Assembly: GCA_905182995.1 (NCBI GenBank)
Contig: CAJJDP010000020.1
Location: 251,453-315,452, forward strand
Direction: 5' to 3'
DNA: 64,000 nt
Source of the DNA: Paramecium octaurelia
Lineage: Eukaryota > Ciliophora > Oligohymenophorea > Peniculida > Parameciidae
This document shows, one piece after another, positions 11,879-25,281 of the stretch. The translations under genes were made by a program, and so were the position numbers. How positions within the stretch are numbered: position 1 is the stretch's first letter; every line of letters starts with the position of its first letter. The notes under the pieces are model-generated. The model did not search any database and was not told where the DNA came from. It worked only from the letters and a program-made list of their open reading frames with translations.

Positions 11879-12993
11879 ATGTCGCTAAGTTAACTGTCAA
11901 GCAAACCAAGAATAAATTATGCAAGTATCGCATTTAATAAATAAATTCAAGAGAACTCAGACATAAAAAAAGCCCAAATGATTAATAGTCATTTGGTTTA
12001 AATGATGACTTGTTTAAGGAAAGTTTATAGAAGATTTAATCTATGAAACAGAGAAGGAAACCAAGTGCAGACTAGAAGCATCAAAGGGCCAAATCAACCC
12101 TTGAAAACAAATAGCATTCTTACAGGCTTAATAAACCAATTAGTGATAAGGAGGAGTAAGATGGTGAGAAGTTATTTGACCAATTTTTTAAACTCAATAA
12201 TTCAAAAAGTGATAGTGATTTTATGAAAGATTCTATGCAGAGAGAATCAAATAACAAAAATTTGGAGTAGCTAGATTTTTTAAAATTTGTTGAAAATGCC
12301 ATTGAATATCATAAATCATCAGAGGTTCGACTTTTTAAGCCTTCTACAAATAATAAACATTCTCATTTGGAATAGAAACTAAAAGAAGCTACTTTATCAA
12401 ATAGATTGTTAATTAATTAGTTAAACTAATACAAACAAAAAGAAATTGAACTTAAACACAAGTTGAAGTTGATGTAAAAGGAGTTTTCCATCTAATATAG
12501 TAGTTTAATATAATAAAATGCTTGGTTAGAAGAATTACTGGCAAAATAAAAGATTGATAATCAAAATTCATTGTTAGCTGTGAAAAAGGCTGTAGAAATG
12601 CTTTAAATAAGGTGTAAATGTTAAAAAGGAATGTAATTGTGTGATAAAATCTTAAGAGATGTTAAGAATTAGGAGAAAATACGTTAGTAGTATGAGTGGG
12701 AAGAAGAATCCCATAAAATTTAATCATCATCTGAATTTACAAATAGTCATGAGGATGAGTAGAATAATGAATTAAATTTTTAATTGTTTGATAAAAATAG
12801 AAAAAAATCGATATCAAAAGCTCAACATAATTCAATTTAATCAACTGAAGACTAATAGGAATAATTGGTACATAGCTATATCCAAGGGACTAGCAAAAAC
12901 TTGAGAGAATACACAAAGGATTATTTTCAAAAGAAAAGATAACTTCAGGAGCCTTATTACATAGAGGAAGAAAATACAATCAATAGTAATTGA
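11879..12993 (+). CDS. Coiled-coil protein, unknown function
   Basis: 363-residue polar protein. The central part (about 12350-12700) is a heptad-rich coiled coil (NRLLINQLNQYKQKEIELKH...), followed by a short Cys cluster RCKCQKGMQLC and an acidic/Gln-rich tail. The frame from 12020 to the TGA at 12991 is secure. The start is less so: ATG 11879 (MSLSQLSSKPRINYAS) joins it through a 23-nt intron at 11996-12018 that begins GTTTAA, unusual for this genome; alternatives are an upstream ATG at 11777 with a longer intron, or an in-frame Met at 12043. It could be a cytoskeletal or basal-body-associated protein, but nothing shows this directly. Confidence 0.68.
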
Positions 12994-13344
12994 AAGATTT
13001 TTATGTCAATTCTAATTGATAGTAAATTACAATTTTTCAAAAAAAGATTATATTTTCTACAAACATATATATAATTATATCTTTTCCGTAATTCTGTATT
13101 TGCCTTACTGTTTTTTAAGTTTTCAAAATTGACTTCATTTATTCTTAGCCATTTGGAGTGTTGGTTTTTCTTCAATTAAATTTGATTAGAGATAGAGATA
13201 CTTGAGATGATTTTTGTTTAAAATTTTAAATAGAATTCAACTTTAGAATGAATTTAATTAGGTAAGCTACTCTAAATTGGAAAAAGAAACAATTAATAAA
13301 TAGATTATGATATTTCTTTATATGTATAATTTCATTTTGGTTCA
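12994..13344 (+). other. Intergenic, no gene recognised
   Basis: AT-rich spacer between the coiled-coil gene and the convergent surface antigen gene. A minus-strand frame (about 12957-13330) is open but lacks an ATG and was not accepted. No RNA gene or repeat was seen. Confidence 0.5.
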
Positions 13345-16300
13345 TCAGAACATTAAGGTAATCAAAATGGACATTGCGCATAGATAGAATCCGTGGCCAG
13401 TAGTAACTGGATCAGTTGTATTGGTTTGATTGTTATCTACAGTAGTGTTATTGTTGTTGTTAGAAGCTCCTGCTCCACAAGCAATACACTTCTTTGTACT
13501 GGCATTCCAACTGTAGGTATACTAACTCATCTTATAGCAGGTATCTTAAGTCAAGGCACTTGGATCTCCAGTCACACATTTTCCTCCTTGAACTTAACAA
13601 ACAGTGTATCTCTTTCCATCGAAACTGGGTATGGTGACACATTTATTGGTGCCTTTAGCAGCTGAATCACATGTGTGATTGGAACATGAACTAGCAGTAG
13701 TTCCAACAGCAGCAGTCCATTTGCAGGTTAATGATTTTAATTGGCAAGCAGTTTGATCAGAATTGGCATCTGAACATTGAGAGAATAGTTTGCATGTTCC
13801 AGTTGTAGTGGATCCTGAGGCTGGAGTGAATGCACAAGCTCCATCTGTTCCACCAGCATTGCAAGCTTCTTTGGTGGTGTAATCTGCACATTTTCCTTGA
13901 TCAATGCATTTGGTTCCATCAGATATGCATCCAGCTAAGGCAGCAGCACATTCAGAACTCTTAGTCTTTTTAGTATCTGAGCAGGTCTTAGTTTTGCAGG
14001 TTTTGGCAGTAGTATCCCAAACACAAGCCTTGAGTGAACTATCGATGACACAACCAGCTTATTTTGTATATGAGGCACAATCAGCCAAAGCAATACATTT
14101 AGATCCATCAGTTGTGCACTTAGAAGTTGAATTGATTTAATATCCGAAACACCCATTATGAGTTGAAGTAGATGTACTTGCATCTGAACATTATCTCAAT
14201 CTGCAAGCTGAAGTATCCTTATCGAATTAACATGTACCATCAGTTCCTCCAATCTTACAAGCAGCTTCACTATCAGCATAGGTAGAGCATTCAGCCATAT
14301 CGATGCAGTTTGTTCCATTACTAATACATTTAGTATTGAAGGCTGAACATTCTGTACTTACCTTAGAGACTAAGTCTGTGCATTGGGTAAAGAGTTAGCA
14401 TTTCTTGGTAGAGGTGACCCAACCGCAAATACCATCAGTACCCTAGGAGCATTAGATTTATTTGGTGTAATTGCTGCAAGTCTTTAGGGGAGTACATTTG
14501 CTTTCATCAGTAGTGCAATATTTAGAGGCAGCCTAACAGGTTGCTACTGTTTTCAAGGATAAATCGGAACATCTGTAGTATTATTGACAAGCATTGTTGT
14601 TCCAAAGACATGGTTACAATGAAGAGTCTTGGAGACATTTAGCTTAAGTCTTGTACATGTCACAAGTGAAAGTGGATTTCATGCATCCAGCACCATTACT
14701 GACACAACCTGAAATGAATGCATCACAATCAGCATCATTGACCAATGTAACTGCAGCATCTTAACAATCCTTGGCTCTGCATCCTTTAATTTGAGTTCCT
14801 GTTACTATAGTTTCATCCCAAGTACAACTTCCAATTGTATCTGTTGATTTTGCAGCTGAACAAACTTCCTTTCTTGTATAACTGGTACATGCTCCCTTGG
14901 TGACACATCCATTTCCAACCCCAGCAAAAGTACAAGTATTAGAATATTCTGTGCAATCTGTTTCTGAGCCTACAGTCAAGGGTAAATCTTCACATTTAGC
15001 CTCTGTGCAAGCACTGTTCTTCCAAACACAAATGCCAAATCCTGATGAAGATTCTGATGAAGCACAAACACTCTGTCCACTTGAAGTGAAACTACTGCAT
15101 GATGTTTGAACATCTCTGCATTGAGAAGCCCAAGTACAAATAAAATCATTTCCACTCTTAACAGCAGTACAAGATGATGATGATTATATATCAGCGCATA
15201 AAACTGTTGAACCACAACCATGACCATTCGTCTTACATCCTGACTTATATGTATTACAATCAGTATCAGTACTCAATGTAGTTGGAGCATCTGAGCATTT
15301 GGCAGCAGTACAACTTGTTGGGGTGTCAGTTTAAAGAGCTGTGCCAATACATGGTCCATCTGAAGCTACATATTAGGCACAAGTGATGAAGTTGCCCTTC
15401 AATGAAGAACATGTTTGGATGACATCGCATTTTGACCCATTGTAATGACATTATACACCATAAGCTTAACATACTGACTCAGAATAAGAGTCAACAGCCA
15501 ATTTAGTGCAATCTTTTGCTTTACAAGATGTAGTGGCAGTGGCAGTTGAATCATTGGTACATGATTTACCATTACCCACAGCCTTCTCACAATCGGCTTA
15601 GACTCCTTAATAGGATGAACATTCAGCTGTGGATTCAATACAACCTGGTCTCTTGGTGACACATCCTTTCATGAAGGTGGCACAATCACTATCAGTAGTT
15701 GCTGTTGTGTTATGAGAACAAGTTCTGTCTATGCATGCTCCTTTGGTAGTCAAGGACAAACTCCAACACAATTTACCATTTCCAGTTAGTAATTTACATC
15801 CATCTTGATTTCCCCATTGACCAGAACATGGAACTGTGGCAGCAATACATCCCTTACCAGTTGTAATGCAACCATCCAAATATTTCTTACAGTCTGCATC
15901 TGTTGTAGCTGTTCCATTGTCTTGACATCTTCTGGCAACACAAGCACCATTGACAGATGTATTACCTTGGCATTTTGATCCCAATGCCAAACCAGTAAGT
16001 AATTAGCAACTCTCAGAAGTTCCTGACATTGATGTGCATGCTGTTGTTATATCAACACAACTCTCTCCATTAGTCTTACAAGTGGGAAGCCATGCCTAAC
16101 AGATGGCATCCGTGGTTCCATCACTTTTTTAAACACATGTTCTATCCAAACAAGCAGCTACACCTGCGGAACCATGTGATTAGCATAATCTGTATTCCCA
16201 TGAAGATCCAACTTTGTATTTACCTGTTAAAGTCAAGCACTCAGCTTAAGTACCCTAAACTTGAGGACATCCGAAAGTACTTCCAGCAGCATTATTCCCA

Positions 16301-19233
16301 TCGACACAAGTAGGACCACCAGCAGGCTTTGAGTATACGCATAGTTCGTAATATGAGTTGCATTATGAAAAGGATGAGACAGTAACTCCAAGATGTGTAT
16401 TTGCATTTGCACATGATCTTTCTACACAAGCACTTCCATTATGGAAACATAGTTAAGCAGTTGCAGTGCCTGCAATAGGTGTGGCATATGCTAATTTTTT
16501 AGCCTTGCAATCTGTTGCACTAGCAGTATAGGCAGAACAGACATCATCTATGCAAGCATTTGTACCTGTTGCATGTGCTTTGCATGCACCGCCATGAGAA
16601 GTGATGACAGTAGGACATGTACCAGTAGATGATGGGCCAAACGCACCACAAGTTGCTCCTGCATTACAAGCTGCTACACCACCCACCATACCATAATGGC
16701 ATAATGGATGATAGTTTTGACAGCTGGTTTCAGCAGTTGGGGCGGAAACATTTGTGCATACATAATCTTCACACACTGAACCATCTGACTTTCTGGCACA
16801 AGTCGATTTATGGTCAGTACAAGTCTTCAGATCTGCTGGATTAGCAATCTAACTGCATGCTCTATCAGCACAAGTACTACCAGTTGTCCAATAACACTTT
16901 GCACCAGTTGAACTGACTAGATCCTTGCAAGCAGCCACTGAAGTTCCAGCATAAGAACTACAAGCTCCTAATATAACACATGCATTATTAATAAAGACAC
17001 ATCTATTTGGTAAGACTGCATCGCAACTTGCTTAATTAGCTGCTCCAGTGATACTAGCACATGTAACTTCAGCAGTACAGGCTTCTCTTCTAGCGCATCC
17101 TTTAGATAAGGCAGCACAACCTGATTGATTCAATCCTGTATAAGCATCGCAATTCTAAGTACTTGAAACACATAAAGTTCCTGTTGTCACACAGCCCTTC
17201 AAAAACTTACCACATAAATCATCAGTTGTATTGGTACTATCAGCATCAGTACAGGCTTTGTCTACACAGTTAGCTCCACTTCTCCACCAGCAAGGATTGG
17301 CTTAATTAGAACCAGTAAACTTTCCACAAATATCTGTGCTTGTTCCAGGATAGGAAGAGCAGGCTGCACTAGCTGCTATACATCCGGTTCCTTTTGTTAA
17401 ACAGGTTGAATGGTATGACTTGCAAGCATCATCTGAGGTAGCATCGGTATTGTCTGTGCATACTGGATCAACGCAGGCAGTAGTATCAGAAGCACTGTTA
17501 GTGTTAGTACATTTAATTGTGAATCCTTCGCAGGTAGCCTTGGTTCCAGAATAACTAGTACAAGTAGCAGTTGATGCAACACAACCTGTCTTCTTAGTCA
17601 AGCATCCCTTTAAGAAGGCATCACATAAAGAATCTGTATTGTAGGTGTTAGGTGCTTGATCACAGGTTCTAGCCACACAAGTACCACTAACCCACCAACA
17701 TGTGTTTTTATTCTATAAAGTAACTGTCTTACATAATATTTCAGATTTAAGATCAGAACAAGCAGTATTTGACACACATTAGGGTGTCCATTAACATGTT
17801 GATTTACCATCACATTAGCTGTTATTCAATAGAGTACTACAGGCACCAGCATCCATACAACCACCAGTTCCAGTTGCAATACAACCAGTTTGATAATTAT
17901 TACAATCTTCGTTTGTTGTTAGAGTGGCAAGAGCATCTGAACACTTCTTTGGGAAACAACTACCACTACTAGCCCCTCCTGCACACTTACCATCAGTTCC
18001 TACGTATCCATCACAACTTGTTGAATCTCCAGTATAGGATGAACATGTTGATAAGGTGGAAACACAACCTTTACCTGTTGTTTTACATCCAGTTTGATAT
18101 TCATCACACTTAGCATCACTATTCAATGAAGCATCGGCATCCTTGCACACCTTGGCAGAGCAAGCGGCTTCAGCATCTGAGGCTCCTTTGCATTTACCAT
18201 CAGATCCAATGTATCCATCACATGTCGAGGAAGTACCCTTATATGAGGAACAAGCCCCTCTTGAAGTGGTACATCCTTTACCAGTTGTCACACACCCACT
18301 CTTGTACTTCCCACATTCATCATCTGTTGAATAGGTTTCTGGAGCATCTTTACAATCTACAACACTACAAGTTTTTCCCTCAGTTACTCCCTTACATTTA
18401 CCATCTGAGCCTGTCTTATTTGCACACACCACGTCGTCACCTGTCTATGTAGAACATGATCCCAAAGGAGACTTAACACAACCATAGCCGTTTGTCACAC
18501 AACCAATTTAATACTTACCACAGGCAGTATCAGTGGTCAATGTGGTCTCGGCATCTGTACAGACCTTGACCACACATTTGTCTTTTCCATCTACTCCCTT
18601 ACAATAACCGTCGGATCCCTTCAATCCTTCACAACTTTCAACATCTCCAGTATATGATGAACAAAGTCCTAATGACGATACACATCCTTTTCCAGTTGTG
18701 ACACATCCCTTGATGAAGTTATTACATTAAGCATCTGTGTTGAAGGCTACGTCTGCTTCAGTACACTTTTATTCTCGGCAGGATGTATCCCAAACACAAG
18801 TGCCTGAGCCTCCACTACTGCCTTTTCCAGTACAATCTTCGGCTGTTTTGTAAGTAGTACAAGTTCCTGGATCAACACAAAATGCTGTTCCATCTGAGTT
18901 ACATTGTTTAGAGATGGCTTGGCATTCAGCGTCTGTTGCACCTTTGTAAGCAGAACAACCTGCAAATATTTAACAAACGGAATCTAAATAGGCACAACCC
19001 TTGGTTTTAGCACAGGTGAGGGCATCGGTTATCAATCCACAGTATCCTTCAGTGGAACTGTTGCCGGAATCCAGTTTAGAACAAAGAGATGTTGTTGTTG
19101 ACCAACTGCATCCTTGTTTTGCTTTGCAATCAGCCTGAGAGAGAAGTTTCTCACAATTGCATTAATCTGAGACTGCTACATCTGTAGTAGATGCAGCCAT
19201 AAGTAAAATACTTATTGTTATCAAAACCTTCAT
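13345..19233 (-). CDS. Surface antigen (immobilization-antigen type)
   Basis: A single 1962-codon frame without introns. It begins with a signal peptide (MKVLITISILLMAAS) and ends with a polar N/T-rich stretch (about 13390-13470) followed by a hydrophobic tail (CAMSILITLMF), as expected for a GPI-anchored coat protein. Everything between is cysteine-periodic: modules of roughly 65-75 residues with motifs such as GCVTTGKGC, CSSYTG, CDGY, GKC. This is the signature of the Paramecium surface antigens, the GPI-anchored proteins coating cell and cilia, normally expressed one at a time with epigenetic switching. Modules are diverged rather than perfect tandem copies. I checked part of the frame (about 13345-14100) codon by codon and found no internal TGA; separate segments elsewhere are all in the same frame. 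The long upstream spacer also fits this gene class. Serotype cannot be named. Confidence 0.95.
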
Positions 19234-20670
19234 TTGATAATTTTAAATAAATAATGAAATTATATAAAAATCTGTTCTCCTTTTGAAACTAAGATACACC
19301 TTTTCATTATTAATTTCTTGATCTATGCTTTTGAAAATGTAGCTCAATGCTTTTGAAGTTAATAATTACAATTAAAGATATTATTTTTAATTGACATAGT
19401 ATGATATTTTGTTTTTAAATGGAATCTTTTTTTTCTAAATTAAAATATCTAATTGTCAAACAATTCCTTATCCTTTGAACTATTTGTTTTAAGAATTTTA
19501 CACCTTTAACGTTAATCACTTATTCTATCTGAAATTTTTATGAATTTTATTTTATCTATTCATAACTTATCATACAGCTAACGTTGTTTATTTCAAAGCC
19601 AAAAAACCAAACACTCTTCGGCTACTCTCTATTTCTTACTTGGACTAACAGGAAAATAATTTTAATACATCTAAGATCATGAATGCAAAATCAGATTTTT
19701 AGAATTATCTTGCGATTGAGGTTTGATGAAATTCATTGTAAAAGAGTGTTTACTCATCTAGTAACTTGTACTTTCAATTATTCTTCGACCCTGTTTTCCA
19801 TAATTTTTTCTAACATTAATTATTTTAATCCAACTAATCAAATATCAGTAAACACTGGGGCAGCAGGTGCTTTAAATACATATTACAAAAATAATTCTTT
19901 TTCAAAAAAACAAAAGATGTTTGATTGAATGATTATGATAATCAATAATTGATATGGCCTTATGAATAACTAAAGAGAAGAGTATTCAAGTACTTTTATT
20001 ATAATGTTTTATATATTTATTTAAAAATGTAATTTTTTTGATTAAGTAGTTCAGATAGCTTGAAACGTCAATTGGATCCCAAATGGCCTCGTGATACTCA
20101 AATGTCGTTACTATATATCAAAACTGTTTTTGGGTTTTCAACATATTCAATATTATAAAATAAAAACATCAACATAATAAAAATCTCTCTAATAACATTC
20201 AGACATAGATTATAGATAAATTCATTGTCGAATATTGAATTTCTAGGAAATTATTTAACCATCATCCTTTTTAACATAATAAAATCTATATATTAAATAA
20301 TATGATAATGAATTTGAAATAATTTATATGCTTAATAATCTTCATATTCTATTTTGAAAGATAATATTGATATAATCACTAAAGAATTTTTTCATTAAAA
20401 TAATACCCTAATTAAGGATTTCATAACGATATAACTATCCTACCTCCATAATCATGAACTATGGATTGATATTAGTTTGTTTAAGATAAATAATAGAAAA
20501 AATGGTTTTGTCTTGGTTTACCTTACAGTCACTCTTTCCTTATAATATCATCAACAAGCTAGGTGAGAGACCATGGCTCACTCCTCAATAGGAATATTTA
20601 TAAAGCTAATATAAATAATCAGAATTTAAAGCCTAACCACAATTATATTATATGAGATAAATATATTAGT
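19234..20670 (-). other. Long non-coding spacer upstream of the surface antigen
   Basis: 1.4 kb, very AT-rich, between divergent starts of the antigen and the syntaxin-like gene. It should hold both promoters. An 81-codon plus-strand ORF (19683-19928) and a 68-codon ORF (20502-20708, starting MVLSWFTLQS) are present; neither has a recognisable domain and both are within chance length. No repeat, inverted repeat or RNA gene was recognised. Confidence 0.5.
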
Positions 20671-21646
20671 ATGTTATTCAATAATTCATATGGAAATATT
20701 TATTATGATGGAAATTATTTTAAAAATCTATTTTTATGTCTTAACTAGAGTAAATCCTTTTATCAAATTCATCTGGAATTAAAACATAGTTTTAAATTGA
20801 ATCTGAGGTATTTACATAATGTAATAGGAAAGAAAATTGAGGATCTCATAAATTAACTAAAAGAAATTAATGATCAAATTTAAGCCACCTAGATAACTGA
20901 ATAGTAATTAAAATGTCTAATAAAATAGATTTAACTCTTAGCTTATGCCTGCTAAGCAGAATTTTAAAATGAAAGCTGATAATATTAAATAAATAGTAAC
21001 ATCTTTGGAAAAGAGCATTCGCGGCAATGAACAAAAGAACATTTTATCAAAATTAAAGTAGTCTTATTAAAAAGAAGTTGAAAGACAAAAAAGGATTCTC
21101 AAGAGTTCCATAAATTCTTCATATGAAAAAAGATTCTCCAGAATATCAATAATAAGATAATCGAAAATTAAAGGTTAAGAGATTCAAGCAGAGCAATTAA
21201 AATATTTTGTTGATTACAATTAAGTGAGAATTGGGTAAAAAGAGGAAAAGGAGATCAAGAAATATTCGTCAGTAAAAGTAGAGGATAACTCAAAAATAAA
21301 AACAATTTCAATTGATGAAGAGTTCACAGTGTAAGAATGGATTGATTTTGAGAATATTTTGATTGAAGAAAGGCAAAAAGAACTGGAAGATATTGAAAGA
21401 GAAGCATTTTAGTTAAATTTATTAACAAATTAGATGGCCAGTGTTCAAGGCTACTAAGATATAAATCTAAATTTTGGTTAGTAAAATATAAGTTAAGTCA
21501 AGCCTTAAGTAATAGTAACTTCGAACAATTTGGTCAGGGTTATTACACAATAGAAAAGCAGATTTAAAAAGAAATATTATATTATTATTGGAATTCTCAT
21601 TTTAATAATAGTGGTTATGATAATTTTACTTATTACAATCTACTGA
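20671..21646 (+). CDS. Syntaxin-like SNARE, tail-anchored
   Basis: 316-residue protein with Q-SNARE architecture: helical N-terminal region (IEDLINQLKEINDQI), a polar linker, a SNARE-like heptad region (EERQKELEDIEREAFQLNLL ... MASVQGYQD, about 21360-21460) resembling Qa-SNAREs, and a C-terminal anchor of about 20 hydrophobic residues (YYIIIGILILIIVVMIILL) ending ITIY. One 25-nt intron at 20904-20928 (GTAATT...AATAG) switches frame. Syntaxins mediate membrane fusion on a specific organelle; which one cannot be told. The start at 20671 is the first ATG after an in-frame TGA; the N-terminal 50 residues are less certain. The central Gln of the zero layer is not assigned with confidence. Confidence 0.72.
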
Positions 21647-21762
21647 TAATATCAACAAAAATTATTTGATTTATGGGTTCTCAAATTATTTGTTTGTTAT
21701 ATTTAATCATCTATAATTAGAATAATGTTATTTTAGATTTAATATTATTTTTATTAAGAAAT

Positions 21763-22297
21763 ATGTAATTATCTTATGATGAATTATGCTAGAATAAATT
21801 GTTAGCTTTTACTATATTTTCTAAAGTAAAAGCCCCTTATCCATTGATTGAAGTATAATACAAGTTTAAAAAAGCAAGGTGATACAGCTGAATTTAAATT
21901 GGCATTACAAGATCACAGATCAAGAGTTTCAACAACGCTCTATTGCTCAGTATTATCCACATTTACTTTTTGCTTAATTTTGAAAATGAGGAATCCTATT
22001 TATGCATTGACTGCAAGGTAAATATCATTTTATAAAATAAGATCATCATTTTTTGGAGTGTTAAAGAAATACTATTTTGTTCCTGTTTTGTTGTCACAAC
22101 CATTCTAAACTTAAAATAAGCAGCTTTATGATGAAAAAGTGAATAAAATATTGAAAAAATATGATTTCACTACTCCTGAATTTCAATAGGCCTTTAAACA
22201 GATTGAAGCTGATGGAGGCTTAAAGAAATTTATGAAAAAGTACCTTACAGAAAAGGATGAAGAACCGTAACAACCAGTCTAACAAACATAATAATGA
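21763..22297 (+). CDS. Small membrane protein, unknown
   Basis: 168 residues. MQLSYDELCQNKLLAFTIFSK, then after a 28-nt intron (21826-21853) YNTSLKKQGDTAEFKLALQ, a hydrophobic segment around TTLYCSVLSTFTFCLILKM, a second weaker one near SSFFGVLKKYYFVPVLL, and a helical C-terminal part ending in a Q-rich tail (QQPVQQTQQ). The splice fits because the only ORF continuing upstream in frame hits TGA at 21845. It is 116 bp downstream of the syntaxin-like gene on the same strand. No family recognised; it could be a small mitochondrial or ER protein. Confidence 0.6.
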
Positions 22298-22383
22298 GAA
22301 ATATAAATTTATTTTATTAATGTAATTTTCAGAGCAAATAACAAAATATATAATTTGAATTAAATAAATTATTCTCATCGTTA

Positions 22384-25218
22384 ATGAAGAAAATTAGTTA
22401 ATAGATGTTATCATTAATGAACAAAAATAACTAACTAGATTAACCATAACCTAATGACCTAAAAAAAAATAAAAGTAAACCTAAGACTGCAAACACAGAG
22501 AGAACTCAATCCAAAACTTAGAAAAATGATTTACTTGAGTATTTCAAGAAAGAGAGGAACACTTTAACTTAACTAGTAAACTCTTCTAAGATCAATTTAT
22601 AGGGAAGCAAAAGCATTGATAATTTATAGCAAAAATGCTAAAAGAGCGAACCTTTAAAAAATGGCTAATTTAATGTATGTTCAAATATATCCCTATTTAG
22701 GCTGACACACGTATTTAAACTGATGAAGGGAATAGTACCAAAAGATAGATCTTAAAATAAAAAAACTTATCATTAGCTACCATTTCATTAGATGCATAAA
22801 GTATTGATAAAATGTTGAAAAATTAATTATCAAAGTAGCCACAGACGACAAAGTAATCTTACAACCAATCTCCTTAAAATTAAATTAAATCACCTGCTAA
22901 GACTTAAAAAGATTAATTGTTATTTGACATGCATTTAGTATCTAATAATAAATATGTAATCTAGTTAAAAAACACAGTATGCAATAATGAGTATCAGAAT
23001 TATTTAAATCTAAAATTGAATAAATAATCTATTTAATCCAACAACTCATTAAATCATAGATAGTCAATTGAAGATATGCTTTAATGTTAAAAAATACTCA
23101 AAGGCTCTTAATAATGTTAAACAGGGAAAAACAAAAAGACTGAAAGTGAATCCAAGTCAACCAATTTAAGCCAAATTAAAACTGAATATTCTTCTGCTTC
23201 TAATTAATAATTTTTAAAATAAAAGAGCAAAGAAGAAACAACTTCATATGATCCAAACAAATAAATACTCATTATTCTCTATTATAAATAATAAAAGTAA
23301 GATATGTAGTAAAATCAATAGATACACTTATTCGTATGAATTTTTAAATTAAACTACTGATAATTTGTTCAATTATTTGATCCAATAAATAGCATGTATA
23401 GAGAGGTCATTTACAAAACTTGGAAGTGGAACTGGCTCAACTGAAGGAGATTAAATATAATAAGGTATATACAAGATACTATATATTTTAGAATTAAATA
23501 AAATATGTCAATTTTAAACAATATCAAAGAATATTCCTTATGATTACTATTTAACAATCTCTGGATAAACATTGGACGTTTTCAAAGGCAAAACGTTGCA
23601 GATTCAGCCATTATACTCATAACCAATAACAACAAAAAGAGTTGGATTGAAGGACTTTACATTAGTTAAATGTATAGGTGTTGGAGGATTTTCGAGAGTT
23701 TATATGGTAAGAAAGAGAGACAACGGTAAGTTTTATGCCTTGAAACTAATTGATAAGAAATTCATATTAGACAATCAAAAGGAGATCATCGTACAAAATG
23801 AAAGAGACATTATGGTTAGGATGGAGAATTAATTTGTTACTCCATTGCAGTATGCCTTTGAGACTAAATATTACATTGCATTTGTTCTAGATTATTGTGC
23901 TGGAGGTGAGTTGTTTTATCATCTACGCAAATTGAAAAGATTGAATGAATAAGATGCTAAATTCTATTTTGTAGAGATTTGCATTGGTATGGCTTATCTT
24001 CATTCCTAAAATATTGTTTATCGAGACATAAAGCCAGAAAACATTCTGTTAGACTTATAAGGTCACTTACTTCTAAGTGATTTCGGTTTATCAAAGCCTG
24101 ATATGACACCAGATGATTTTGCTTATTCGTTTTGTGGATCTCCAGAATATATGGCTCCAGAAATGCTGATGAAAACTGGTCATAATTATTTAGTGGATTG
24201 CTATTGCTTAGGTGCCTTGCTTTACGAATTAGTTACAGGATTGCCTCCATTTTATTCTCATAATACTCAGGAAATTTATAATTCTATTTTGACTGAAAAT
24301 ATAGAATTTCCTTAATATGTTCAAATATCACCTGTTTTAAAGGATCTTATATTGTAACTGCTTTAAAAAGACCCTACAGAAAGATTGGGTTAGAATGGTG
24401 GCGTTGTTGAGATTTTAACCCACAAATGGTTTTAAGATGTTGATTTTGAAGCAATTGCAAATAAAAAATTGAAAACTCCCTACAGACCAGAACCTCTTAA
24501 ATATAATTTTGATGAGGAGGAATTTAGTAAAGGAGATTCTGAATTTAGGAAGCAATACTAAACCAATATGCAAAAAGAATTCCAAGTATTGAATTATAAT
24601 TATTTAGAATGTTGACACAGCAAACTATGTATTGAAAAACTTTTATTATTCTCGAGAATCGTAGGTTGGACTTGATAAAACTAAAAGAACCAAGGAGGTC
24701 AATCTAAATCAAATATAAAATTAAGCAATTCCTACTTAATCATCATCTCCTTCCAAAGTTCAACTATAATCAAAGGGAGAAAAGCATTCTCATTAGGTTG
24801 TTGCTTCTCCTTAAGAGGGAAAAAGAATTAATAGACAAGCAGGAAAAAGTGAAGTTTATGATTACTTTAAAAAGCATGATTTGTGTGCAAAGTAGTCTCA
24901 GTTACTATATTAATCTACAAAATTAGGTCATTCCTATTCAAAAACAATGCAATAAGCCCAAAGTTCTTTATAAGATTTGAAGGTAAATGATTAAGAATAT
25001 GATTTTAGCAATTTAAATTATTTGTTGATTAATCAAAAGCGTTGTTATGTACAGATAGAACTAATACCATGCCAGATTAAAACCTTAAAAATTTTACAGA
25101 GAGACTAAAAACTGAACAATTTGGAAATCTATCATCTCCTAAAACCATTACTCATAGTTCTATGAACAAATTGACAAATTTTTCCAAACTATTTACATCT
25201 GAGAAATAAAAATAATGA
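22384..25218 (+). CDS. AGC-type serine/threonine protein kinase
   Basis: 911-residue kinase. A disordered N-terminal half of about 330 residues is followed by a possible PH-like stretch (DYYLTISGQTLDVFKGK) and a complete kinase domain from about residue 405: GVGGFSRVY loop, lysine in FYALKLID, YRDIKPEN catalytic loop, SDFGLSK, activation segment SFCGSPEYMAPE, and HKWF. The AGC-specific C-terminal tail continues as PYRPEPLKYNFDEEEF, then a polar tail. Introns: 22675-22700, 23297-23321, 24586-24607, 24983-25008; lengths sum correctly. A further candidate, 23464-23490 (27 nt, GTATAT...TTTTAG), would keep frame and is unresolved. The activation-loop Thr of the usual TFCGTPEY is Ser here, still phosphorylatable. 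All catalytic residues are present, so it should be active. Likely regulated by loop and tail phosphorylation, by family. Confidence 0.92.
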
Positions 25219-25281
25219 ATGATCTTAACTTATTAATTTAATATTATTAATGAAATACAATTATTATAAATCATCATCCTA

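Noticed and set aside
12957..13330. Long open minus-strand frame between two genes
   Set aside because: No ATG, begins directly after a TGA, and overlaps the 3' end of the coiled-coil gene.
19683..19928. 81-codon plus-strand ORF upstream of the surface antigen
   Set aside because: Within chance length for TGA-only stops in AT-rich DNA; no domain or coding-like neighbours.
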